Of a stretch of DNA of 37,989 bases, positions 6,315 to 13,818 are shown piece after piece. Location of the stretch: assembly GCA_902629585.1 (NCBI GenBank), contig CACORI010000008.1, forward strand, positions 1 to 37,989. Reading direction: 5' to 3'. The notes below the pieces were generated by a model that saw only the letters and a program-made list of their open reading frames with translations, did not search any database and was not told the DNA's origin. Positions within the stretch are counted from its first letter, which is position 1. Each line of letters begins with the position of its first letter. Made by a program: the position numbers and the translations under genes. Origin of the DNA: an uncultured Pelagibacteraceae bacterium. GTDB lineage: Bacteria; Pseudomonadota; Alphaproteobacteria; Pelagibacterales; Pelagibacteraceae.

Positions 6315-8016
6315 TTCTAGTATTTTCGTGTCTAATTATCTTAAATTTTATACCTTTTTGTTTAAGCTCCGCAATAAAATTTGTAAAATTTTTTAAATTT
6401 GTAATAATAAGCTGAAATTTAAAATTAATATAATTTGGATTTTTGCCAGCCATCACTAAATTAGAAATATTTAGCTTATGATGGCCTATTAATGAGCTAA
6501 TACTACCAAGTTGTCCTGGTTTATCAGGAAGTGAAATCCATAATGTTGTATTATATTTTTTTACTTTTTGTTCTTTTTCTTCACCTCTTTCATGCCAATA
6601 TCTTCTAATTGCAGATCTAGCTTTACCTGTTTTTGTTATTGGTAACCAATGCAATGAAGGTGAGTTATTTTTAGATGTTAAAATATTTACGCTATCACCA
6701 TTTCTTAGAATTGTTTGAAGCTCACTTTTTTTACCATTTATTTCACATCCAATCGCTGTGTCTCCGATTTTAGTGTGAACCGCATAAGCAAAATCTATTG
6801 GAGTAGCATCTTTTGGTAGTTTTATAACTGAACCTTTTGGTGTGAAACAAAACACATTTTCCTGAAACATCTGAAGTTTAGTGTATTCATAAGAATGTTC
6901 TGGGTTTTCATTTTTTTCAATTATTTCAACTAAATCTTTTAACCAGTCATACTCTTGCCAACTCAATGAATTAAACTTTTCTGATGATTTATATTGCCAA
7001 TGAGATGCTATACCTCTTTCGGCAAATTCATGCATTTGTGACGTTCTTATTTGAATTTCAATTGGTTTTTTATTAGAGCCAATTACAGCTGTGTGTAATG
7101 ATTTATAGCCATTGATTTTAGCAGAAGATATATAATCTTTAAATTTGCCAGGTATACAATTCCATTTTTTATGAATTGCACCAAGTGTTTGATAACATTC
7201 ATCTACAGAATTTAAAATAATTCTAAAACCAATGATGTCAGTGATCTGCTCAAGAGAAACTCTTTTTTTTTGAAGTTTTCTCCATATTGAGAAAGGAGTT
7301 TTTTCCCTACCAAATATTTCAGCATTAATATTATTTTTGTTTAATAAATTTTTTATTTCTAGTGATAAACTATCAAAAATATCCTCTTTATCTTTTTTAA
7401 TTTCATCTAGTCTATTCAAAATAAGTTTTCTTACATCGTTATTCAATATCTCAAAAGACAAATCCTCTAGTTCATCTCTTATTCTATGCATGCCCATTCT
7501 ATCGGCTAATGGTGCATAAATTTCCATTGTTTCTTGAGAAATTCTTTTTCTCTTTTCATCATTTTTGATTGATTTAATAGTGCGCATATTATGCAATCGA
7601 TCTGCTAATTTTACTAATAAAACTCTTATGTCTTTTGAGGTAGCTAATATTAATTTTCTAAAATTTTCAGCTTTTGAATTTGGGGCTGCTGTATTTTCAA
7701 AAACAGAAATTTTTGTAACACCATCAACTAATTCAGCAACTTCTTTACCAAATTCACCTTTAATAGTTTCATATGTTGCAAATGTATCTTCGATTGTGTC
7801 ATGAAGTAAACCGGTGGCTATAGTTGCAGAATCTAGTTTTAATTCTGTTAAAATATTAGCAACTTCAATTGGATGCATCGAATATGGGTCTCCAGATGCT
7901 CTTTTTTGATTAATATGAGCTTTGACAGCAAAGTCATAAGCTTTATTAAGACGTTTAGTATCTAAAAACTTATTATAAACTTTAACTTTATTAATTAGAT
8001 CGTTTGAATTGAGCAT
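6271..8016 (-). CDS. RelA/SpoT-family (p)ppGpp synthetase/hydrolase, shortened C-terminal region
   Basis: Makes and degrades the stringent-response alarmone (p)ppGpp. At 581 residues it is shorter than the usual 700-750. The HD hydrolase domain is intact (His48 in SMHPIEV, LLHDTIEDT with His72-Asp73, KLADRLHNMR with Asp139). The synthetase domain is present (GREKTPFSIWRKLQ, ITDIIGFRII, INGYKSLHT, IEIQIRT). A TGS domain follows at about 382-446 and an ACT domain at about 492-565. Only about 45 residues separate TGS and ACT, where full-length Rel proteins carry roughly 200 residues of helical and zinc-finger or RIS-type regulatory region. Both catalytic halves look competent, so a bifunctional enzyme is likely. 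The reading frame is continuous, so this is a natural deletion, not a frameshift. Confidence 0.94.
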   Translation of the reverse strand: MLNSNDLINKVKVYNKFLDTKRLNKAYDFAVKAHINQKRASGDPYSMHPIEVANILTELKLDSATIATGLLHDTIEDTFATYETIKGEFGKEVAELVDGVTKISVFENTAAPNSKAENFRKLILATSKDIRVLLVKLADRLHNMRTIKSIKNDEKRKRISQETMEIYAPLADRMGMHRIRDELEDLSFEILNNDVRKLILNRLDEIKKDKEDIFDSLSLEIKNLLNKNNINAEIFGREKTPFSIWRKLQKKRVSLEQITDIIGFRIILNSVDECYQTLGAIHKKWNCIPGKFKDYISSAKINGYKSLHTAVIGSNKKPIEIQIRTSQMHEFAERGIASHWQYKSSEKFNSLSWQEYDWLKDLVEIIEKNENPEHSYEYTKLQMFQENVFCFTPKGSVIKLPKDATPIDFAYAVHTKIGDTAIGCEINGKKSELQTILRNGDSVNILTSKNNSPSLHWLPITKTGKARSAIRRYWHERGEEKEQKVKKYNTTLWISLPDKPGQLGSISSLIGHHKLNISNLVMAGKNPNYINFKFQLIITNLKNFTNFIAELKQKGIKFKIIRHENTRNAFTQKILRYFKKN

Positions 8017-8039
8017 ACGTAAGTCACTATATCATTAAA

Positions 8040-8516
8040 TTATATTTTTTTAATAGATGTAATCTCTTTTTTTTTAAGGGAAAAAATAAGTTTTTTTATG
8101 CTCATTTTTGATTTTGGATGTATCCAATTCTTATCTAATTCGTGAAGAGGTATTAAAACAAAGTTTCTTTTATGCATAAGTTTATGCGGTATTGTTAGTT
8201 TTCCATCAAAATTGCTACTTTTATAGTCAATAATATCTATATCGCATTCTCTAGGAGCGTTTTTTTTACTTTTTTTTCTACCTATATTTTTTTCAATTTT
8301 TTGAAATATTTGAAGAAGTGACTTAGGTTCTAATCTAGATTTGATTGAAATTACTACATTTATAAATTTTGGATTGGATTTATTTGGCCATGATAATGTT
8401 TCATAATAACTTGAACATTGAATAATTTTTATTCCATAAGATATTATTAAAAATTTTGCAATTTCAATATTGTTTACTCTATTTCCAAGATTTGAACCTA
8501 TTCCAATATAGATCAA
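8040..8516 (-). CDS. folK: 6-hydroxymethyl-7,8-dihydropterin pyrophosphokinase
   Basis: Transfers pyrophosphate from ATP to hydroxymethyl-dihydropterin in folate synthesis. The signature LIYIGIGSNLGNR opens the domain, and the HPPK signature KNAPRECDIDIIDY with its acidic metal ligands lies in the middle, followed by IPHKLMHKRNFVLIPL. I place the start at TTG 8516, one base after the smpB stop, because family members begin one to three residues before the YIxxGSN strand; this gives 158 residues, the usual size. Longer in-frame options are GTG at 8552 and ATG at 8591, but these add residues encoded across the conserved 3' end of smpB. Identity is secure; the start is moderately sure. Tetrahydrofolate derived from this route is used by GlyA and sarcosine oxidase. 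Confidence 0.9.
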   Translation of the reverse strand: MIYIGIGSNLGNRVNNIEIAKFLIISYGIKIIQCSSYYETLSWPNKSNPKFINVVISIKSRLEPKSLLQIFQKIEKNIGRKKSKKNAPRECDIDIIDYKSSNFDGKLTIPHKLMHKRNFVLIPLHELDKNWIHPKSKMSIKKLIFSLKKKEITSIKKI

Positions 8517-8517
8517 A

Positions 8518-8988
8518 TTAGCTTGATTTTCTGATATATCTTGCCTTGTCACGATTCCAATCTCTATTTTTTTTGACCATTCTTTTATCAAATTGCTTTT
8601 TCCCTTTAGCTACAGCAATCTCAATTTTTGCTTTACCTTTTTTAAAATACATTTTTGTTGGTACTATAGTTAATCCCTCTTTTTGTAATTTCCCTATCAA
8701 TTTATTAATTTCCTTTTTTTTTAATAATAATTTTCTGTCATCAGTAGGATTATGGCTATATACACTTGCTTGTTTATATTGAGCAATATGAGAATTGATT
8801 AAGACAATTTCACCTTTTTTTTCAACAGCATAAGAATCTGCTATATTTACTTTACCTTCTCTAACAGATTTAATTTCTGAACCTCTTAAAACAATTCCGG
8901 CCTCTATAATATCCTCAAAAAAATAATTAAAACTTGCTTTTCGATTAAAGCAAATCATTTTCAAACCGTTAGAGGTTTTATTATTCAT
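8518..8988 (-). CDS. smpB: SsrA-binding protein (trans-translation factor)
   Basis: Binds tmRNA and brings it to stalled ribosomes for trans-translation rescue. The 156-residue protein has the family's N-terminal [20 protein letters not shown] strand block, [20 protein letters not shown], and a basic C-terminal tail ([19 protein letters not shown]) that threads into the empty mRNA channel. The ATG at 8988 overlaps the dapA TGA by four bases (ATGA). A further in-frame Met at residue 11 is possible, but family members carry a short extension like this one. The order dapA-smpB is common in alphaproteobacteria. The tmRNA gene itself is not in this window. Confidence 0.96.
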   Translation of the reverse strand: MNNKTSNGLKMICFNRKASFNYFFEDIIEAGIVLRGSEIKSVREGKVNIADSYAVEKKGEIVLINSHIAQYKQASVYSHNPTDDRKLLLKKKEINKLIGKLQKEGLTIVPTKMYFKKGKAKIEIAVAKGKKQFDKRMVKKNRDWNRDKARYIRKSS

Positions 8989-9866
8989 TTAAGCAAATTT
9001 GCTGCTTGTAAGGCTTTCTTAACTGTTTCCTTAGTATTCTCTGTGACTTCAACAAGAGGCAATCTTACAGATTCTTCACACAATCCTAGTAAGCTTGCAG
9101 CATATTTTACTGGACTTGGATTGCTTTCGATAAACATAGCGTGATGAATAGGCTGTAAAACTTGATTTATTTTTTCTGCCTCTTGTATTTCTTCTTTTTT
9201 ATTTGATTTTGAGTATTTTTGAAAATCTGAGCAAAGTTTTGGAGCAATATTGGCGGTAACACTGATAGCTCCTACTCCACCTCTTTTATTAAATTCCAAA
9301 GCATTATCATCATTTCCAGTAAGTTGTATAAAATCTTTTCCAATTTTTTTTATAGTTTGATTAACTCTATCTAGATCACCAGTTGCATCCTTAACGCCAA
9401 TAATATTTTTTAATTCATACAATCTTGCCATGGTATCAACAGACATATCAATAACTGACCTTCCAGGTATATTATAAATTAAAATCGGAATTCCACACTT
9501 ATCATTAATAGCCTTGTAGTGTTGATACAAACCCTCTTGCGTTGGTTTATTGTAATAAGGTGTTACTATAAGAGCTCCATCGGCACCTATTTTTTCAGCG
9601 TGTGTTGTTAAGGAAATAGCTTCTTCTGTTGAATTTGATCCCGTGCCAGCAAACACAGGTAATTTACCACTTTCTTTCACACATAGTTCAATCACTTTTT
9701 CATGTTCATCATGACTTAAGGTTGGAGATTCTCCAGTTGTTCCTGCTGGAACTAGGCCATTTGTGCCATTTTCAATATGAAAATGAATTAACTTGATATA
9801 AGTTTCAATATCTAGTTTACTATTTTTAAATGGAGTGACTAAAGCTACATTTGATCCTTTAAACAT
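8985..9866 (-). CDS. dapA: 4-hydroxy-tetrahydrodipicolinate synthase
   Basis: Condenses pyruvate with aspartate semialdehyde, the first step of the lysine and diaminopimelate branch that feeds peptidoglycan. The 293-residue TIM barrel carries the early ALVTPF strand, [18 protein letters not shown] (catalytic-triad tyrosine), the YNIPGRS loop, and the Schiff-base lysine Lys159 in IGVKDATGD. All expected residues are present and the length is standard. It is the first gene of the leftward unit dapA-smpB-folK. The start codon diverges from the lytic transglycosylase gene across a 42-base spacer that contains an inverted repeat. Confidence 0.96.
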   Translation of the reverse strand: MFKGSNVALVTPFKNSKLDIETYIKLIHFHIENGTNGLVPAGTTGESPTLSHDEHEKVIELCVKESGKLPVFAGTGSNSTEEAISLTTHAEKIGADGALIVTPYYNKPTQEGLYQHYKAINDKCGIPILIYNIPGRSVIDMSVDTMARLYELKNIIGVKDATGDLDRVNQTIKKIGKDFIQLTGNDDNALEFNKRGGVGAISVTANIAPKLCSDFQKYSKSNKKEEIQEAEKINQVLQPIHHAMFIESNPSPVKYAASLLGLCEESVRLPLVEVTENTKETVKKALQAANLLK

Positions 9867-9908
9867 AAATACTTATAACATAATTTACTGATTCACATAG
9901 TAAAGATT
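9867..9908. promoter_or_regulatory. Divergent dapA / transglycosylase intergenic region with inverted repeat
   Basis: A 42-base spacer between divergent starts. It contains a perfect inverted repeat, TTTACT (9884-9889) and AGTAAA (9899-9904), with a 9-base spacer; the right arm ends four bases before the transglycosylase ATG. TTATAA and TATGTT on the minus strand could serve as a -10 for dapA, but no good -35 is evident. The repeat could be an operator or a small mRNA hairpin masking the ribosome-binding site of the plus-strand gene; AT-rich chance occurrence cannot be excluded. Confidence 0.3.
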
Positions 9909-12128
9909 ATGCATAAAAAAATATTATTATTCCTTAGTTGCTTTTTTATAGTTGGATCTATTTTTACTATTTTGTCTGCTGATGAAAGAAAATTAATCCC
10001 TATAAAAAAACCTATTTTAACAGATAAAGAAATTAACACTAAAAATTCACTAAATATATTGAAACCTTTACCTAAACCAAAAAAGGAAATTATTTTATCT
10101 GAGCCGAAAAAAAATTTAGAAAAAAATAAATCAGCGAAAAATAAATTTTTGATACCTAAAAAAAAGCCCACTATAGCTGGAATAGATAAGAAAAAGATAA
10201 ATGTTTCATCAAAATATTATAGTAAAAAAGATTTCACTATTGCAAAAAAAGCGATAAGTGAAATGAAAAAAAAGAATTGGCCTAAAGCATTAGAAATATC
10301 AAAAAAGGCTAAAGATAAATCCATCTACAATTTTATTCAATGGAGACATCTTTTGACAAAGGGAAATCAAGCTTCTTATTATGAGTATAAAAACTTTATA
10401 GATAGAAATGAGGATTATGCAAGGATTGGAAGGATCAAATACCTAGCAGAACATAAGCTATCCACCAAAACAGTTTCACCAAAAAAAATCATTAATTGGT
10501 TTAGTGAAACTGAACCGTTAAGTGGATTTGGCAAAATGATACTAGGTGAAAGTTATATATTAATTGGTGATCAAAAAAAAGGAATTGAATTAATCAAAGA
10601 AGGATGGGTAAATGCAGAGTTAACAAAAGCTGAATTAAGATTTTATAGAAAAAAATTTAAAAAATTTCTTAATTCCGAAGATTATATTAAAAGAGCCGAC
10701 TATCTTGCTTGGAATAATAAATATTGGGATTTGAAAAGAATATTAAGATATCTTCCCAAAGATTATGAGCTTTTATATAATGCCAGACAACTTTTGATGA
10801 GTAGATCTTATGGTGTTGATAACGCTATTTCTAAAGTTCCAGAAAAATTTAAAAATGATTCAGGATTGAATTATGATCGCTTAAAATGGAGAAGAAAAAG
10901 AGGTAGAGTCGATAGTTCTGTAGAGATATTACTCAATATAAAAAACACTAAAGATTATCTAGTAAGACCAGATAAATGGTGGACAGAAAGAGAAATTATA
11001 TCAAGATCTCTAATTTACAAAAAAAAATATGAATTAGCTTATAAAATTTCCAGTAATCATGGAATGGTTAAAGGACCTGATTTTGCTGCAGCAGAGTGGA
11101 TGAGTGGATGGATAGCTTTGAGTTTTTTAGACGATCCGTTATTAGCAAAAGAACATTTTGAAAATTTTTACAATAATGTAGGTTACCCAATCAGTACAGC
11201 TAGAGGGGCTTACTGGCTGGGTAGAACTTATAAAAAACTTAAAAATAAAGAAGCTTCAACCGAATGGTTTAAAAAAGCTTCAAAATTTTTAACAACATAT
11301 TATGGACAACTTGCTTTTATGGAACTTGAGCCTAATGGTTATTTTGAGTTATCAAAAGATATATCAATAAAAAAAGAGTATCGAGATTATTTTTATAAAA
11401 AAGAAATTGTAAAAATAATTTATCTACTTGATGAGCTAGATGAAGATAAGTATACAAAACATATATTAAGACATTTAGCTAATGATAATGTAGTAAGTGG
11501 AAGTGAATTTTTAGCAGCAGAACTAGCGACCAATATTGAACGCTTTGATTTTGCGATTCAAATTTCAAAAATTGCCTCATATGAAAAAAGATTTCACAAT
11601 AAATATAATTATCCAATCATAAGTACTCCAAAATATATTAATGGAAGAAAAATTCCTGAAAGTGCATTTATACTATCCATCATAAGACAAGAAAGTGAAT
11701 TTGATCTGAGTGCAAACAGCCATGCAGGTGCAAAAGGATTAATGCAATTAATGCCTTATACTGCCAAACTTGTTGCAAAACAAGCTAAGCTTCCCTATTC
11801 AAAATCTAGACTGACAACTGACCCAGAGTATAACATAAACTTAGGCTCTCATTATATTGCTGGTTTAATCTTAGAATACGAGGGTGCTTATCCTTTTGCG
11901 ATAGCAGCCTATAACGCTGGTCCAAAGAGGGTCAAATATTGGAAAAAAATAAATAAAAATCCTCAAAAAAATCAAATCAATTATATTGATTGGATTGAGT
12001 TGATTAAATTTAAAGAGACAAGAAATTATGTCCAAAGAGTCTTGGAAAACTACAATGTTTATAGATATATATTAGAGCAAAAACCTATCCCAATGAAAGA
12101 TTTTTTTAGCAATAACCCGCTATTTTAA
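9909..12128 (+). CDS. Soluble lytic murein transglycosylase, Slt70-like
   Basis: Periplasmic enzyme cleaving peptidoglycan with formation of 1,6-anhydromuramic ends. The 739-residue protein starts with a hydrophobic signal segment (about residues 4-22). A Lys/Pro-rich linker (about 28-95) with repeated KKP-type turns follows, then a long alpha-helical superhelix region, and the SLT domain from about residue 570. The catalytic glutamate is Glu595 in SIIRQESEFD. The following AGAKGLMQLMPYTA and the later AAYNAGPKRVKYW motifs are diagnostic. The length fits Slt70-type enzymes. The TAA at 12126-12128 is two bases from the 3' end of the minus-strand tRNA-Ser gene, leaving no terminator space. The Lys-rich linker is unusual in density even for this genome. 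Confidence 0.92.
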   Translation: MHKKILLFLSCFFIVGSIFTILSADERKLIPIKKPILTDKEINTKNSLNILKPLPKPKKEIILSEPKKNLEKNKSAKNKFLIPKKKPTIAGIDKKKINVSSKYYSKKDFTIAKKAISEMKKKNWPKALEISKKAKDKSIYNFIQWRHLLTKGNQASYYEYKNFIDRNEDYARIGRIKYLAEHKLSTKTVSPKKIINWFSETEPLSGFGKMILGESYILIGDQKKGIELIKEGWVNAELTKAELRFYRKKFKKFLNSEDYIKRADYLAWNNKYWDLKRILRYLPKDYELLYNARQLLMSRSYGVDNAISKVPEKFKNDSGLNYDRLKWRRKRGRVDSSVEILLNIKNTKDYLVRPDKWWTEREIISRSLIYKKKYELAYKISSNHGMVKGPDFAAAEWMSGWIALSFLDDPLLAKEHFENFYNNVGYPISTARGAYWLGRTYKKLKNKEASTEWFKKASKFLTTYYGQLAFMELEPNGYFELSKDISIKKEYRDYFYKKEIVKIIYLLDELDEDKYTKHILRHLANDNVVSGSEFLAAELATNIERFDFAIQISKIASYEKRFHNKYNYPIISTPKYINGRKIPESAFILSIIRQESEFDLSANSHAGAKGLMQLMPYTAKLVAKQAKLPYSKSRLTTDPEYNINLGSHYIAGLILEYEGAYPFAIAAYNAGPKRVKYWKKINKNPQKNQINYIDWIELIKFKETRNYVQRVLENYNVYRYILEQKPIPMKDFFSNNPLF

Positions 12129-12130
12129 TA

Positions 12131-12222
12131 TGGCGGAAGAGGAGGGATTCGAACCCTCGGTACAAGTTTCCTCGCACGGTCATTTAGCAAACGACTGGTT
12201 TAAGCCTCTCACCCACTCTTCC
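12131..12222 (-). tRNA. tRNA-Ser, anticodon GCU
   Basis: Read on the minus strand from 12222, the 92-base gene has a perfect seven-pair acceptor stem (GGAAGAG with CTCTTCC), a G discriminator and an encoded CCA end at 12131-12133. It has the long variable arm typical of serine tRNAs and a T arm ending in GGTTCGAATCC. The anticodon stem GTCGT/ATGAC encloses the loop TTGCTAA, so the anticodon is GCT, reading AGC and AGU. A TACAAT hexamer at 12243-12248 (minus strand) is well placed as a -10 element. Confidence 0.96.
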
Positions 12223-12238
12223 AAGAAATTTGTTACTT

Positions 12239-12269
12239 TTGATTGTATTGAATAATCAATATTTATAAA
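12239..12269. promoter_or_regulatory. Putative soxB promoter and operator-like dyads
   Basis: Two overlapping inverted repeats lie between tRNA-Ser and soxB: TTGATT (12239-12244) with AATCAA (12254-12259), and TATTGA (12246-12251) with TCAATA (12256-12261). A -10-like TATAAA follows at 12264-12269, 18 bases before the soxB ATG. On the other strand TACAAT (12243-12248) could be the tRNA -10, so the dyads sit where both divergent promoters would overlap. This is pattern evidence only; the DNA is AT-rich and the binding protein, if any, is unknown. Confidence 0.3.
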
Positions 12270-12286
12270 GTAATTATTCCTAAATT

Positions 12287-13540
12287 ATGAAAAATAAGTA
12301 TTCAATATTTTCGCTTTTGAAAAATGCTTTATCCTATCATGAAAATTGGGAGAAAGCTTGGAAAGATCCTGAACCAAAAAAAGAATATGAAGCTGTTATA
12401 ATTGGTGGTGGTGGTCATGGTCTAGCAACAGCCTACTATTTAGCTAAAAAACACAATATGAAAAATATAGCAGTGGTCGAAAAAGGATGGATAGGTGGTG
12501 GAAATACTGGAAGAAATACAACAATAATTAGATCTAATTATTTATGGGATGCTAGCGCAGGACTATACGATCATGCTCTAAAAATTTGGGAAAGTTTATC
12601 ACAAGAACTGAACTATAATGTTATGTTTAGTCAAAGGGGTGTGATGAATCTTGCACACAATTTACAAGATGTAAGGGATTTAAAAAGAAGAACTCACGCA
12701 AACAGACTTAATGGTATTGATGCAGTTTATCTAAATACAGAAGAAGTAAAAAAATTTTGTCCGATTATAAATACATCTCAAGAAATTCGTTATCCTGTTT
12801 TAGGTGGTACATTACAAAGGCGTGCTGGTACAGCGAGACATGATGCAGTCGCTTGGGGTTATGCGAGAGGTGCTGATAAAATGGGTGTTGATATAATACA
12901 AAACTGTGAAGTCAAAGGAATAAAAAGAAATGGTGATTGTGTTGAGGGTATTGAAACCACTAAAGGATTTATTAAAACAAATAAGATTGGAGTTGTTGCT
13001 GCAGGTCATTCAAGTGTTATAGCAAATATGGCTGGATTAAAACTTCCATTAGAAAGTAAACCACTACAAGCTTTAGTTTCAGAACCTGTAAAACCAATTA
13101 TCGATACAGTTGTTATGTCTAATGCAGTACACGCATATGTCAGTCAATCTGATAAAGGTGAGTTAGTTATTGGAGCTGGAACAGACGATTATATCTCTTA
13201 TTCACAAAAAGGGAGTCATGATATTGTAGAAGGTACTTTAAATGCAATTTTAGAATTATATCCAATTTTTAGTCGAATGAGAATGCTACGTCAATGGGGT
13301 GGTATTGTTGATATCTGTCCGGATGCCAGTCCTATAATTAGTAAAACATCAATTAAAGGACTTTATTTTAATTGTGGTTGGGGAACTGGTGGCTTTAAAG
13401 CTACACCAGGCTCTGGTGATTTATTTGCACATACAATTGCTAATGATGAACCTCATAAACTTAATGCAGCTTTTAATATAAATAGATTTGTGAGTGGTGA
13501 CCTAGTAGATGAACATGGTGCTGCAGCAGTAGCACACTAA
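12287..13540 (+). CDS. soxB: Sarcosine oxidase beta subunit
   Basis: Catalytic flavoprotein subunit of heterotetrameric sarcosine oxidase, which oxidatively demethylates sarcosine to glycine. The 417-residue protein has the FAD dinucleotide-binding motif [14 protein letters not shown] at residues 37-50, an acidic strand end ([11 protein letters not shown]), and [13 protein letters not shown], whose His185 matches the histidine that carries covalent FMN in characterised enzymes. The C-terminal [15 protein letters not shown] flavin-binding loop is present. It is the first gene of soxBDAG; its TAA shares a base with the soxD ATG. No clear Shine-Dalgarno sequence precedes the ATG. A dimethylglycine-type function is less likely given the full four-subunit operon. 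Confidence 0.95.
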   Translation: MKNKYSIFSLLKNALSYHENWEKAWKDPEPKKEYEAVIIGGGGHGLATAYYLAKKHNMKNIAVVEKGWIGGGNTGRNTTIIRSNYLWDASAGLYDHALKIWESLSQELNYNVMFSQRGVMNLAHNLQDVRDLKRRTHANRLNGIDAVYLNTEEVKKFCPIINTSQEIRYPVLGGTLQRRAGTARHDAVAWGYARGADKMGVDIIQNCEVKGIKRNGDCVEGIETTKGFIKTNKIGVVAAGHSSVIANMAGLKLPLESKPLQALVSEPVKPIIDTVVMSNAVHAYVSQSDKGELVIGAGTDDYISYSQKGSHDIVEGTLNAILELYPIFSRMRMLRQWGGIVDICPDASPIISKTSIKGLYFNCGWGTGGFKATPGSGDLFAHTIANDEPHKLNAAFNINRFVSGDLVDEHGAAAVAH

Positions 13541-13815
13541 TGTTTGTTATTAATTGTCCGTATTGTGGTGAAAGAGAACAAAGTGAATTTAAAGCTGGTG
13601 GAGAAGCACATATTGTAAGACCTAAACAACCCACTGAATTAAGCGACGATCAATGGGCTGAATATTTGTTCATGAGAAAAAATATAAAAGGCATTCAATA
13701 TGAACGTTGGAATCACGCACACGGTTGTAGAAAATGGTTTAATATGGTCAGAGATACCTCTAATGATAAAATAAAAGCAGTCTATAAAATGGGTGAAGAG
13801 CCTCCAACTGAATAA
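13540..13815 (+). CDS. soxD: Sarcosine oxidase delta subunit
   Basis: Small zinc-containing structural subunit of heterotetrameric sarcosine oxidase. The 91-residue protein starts with NCPYCGERE (Cys6, Cys9) and carries WNHAHGCRKWF further on (His59, Cys63), matching the four zinc ligands of known delta subunits. It also has the family's GGEAHIVRP and QWAEYLFMRKN blocks. The start overlaps the soxB stop by one base and soxA follows three bases after its stop. Size and motifs are diagnostic despite the short length. Confidence 0.95.
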   Translation: MFVINCPYCGEREQSEFKAGGEAHIVRPKQPTELSDDQWAEYLFMRKNIKGIQYERWNHAHGCRKWFNMVRDTSNDKIKAVYKMGEEPPTE

Positions 13816-13818
13816 AGT

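Noticed and set aside
9893-10171. 92-codon hydrophobic open frame antisense to the transglycosylase gene
   Set aside because: It mirrors the Lys-rich spacer on the other strand, which reads as Phe/Leu-rich; no start context or family pattern, and it conflicts with a clear gene.
12223-12286. Glycine riboswitch or other structured leader before soxB
   Set aside because: The space is only 64 bases and lacks the paired GGA-rich cores of a glycine riboswitch; only short AT-rich dyads are present.
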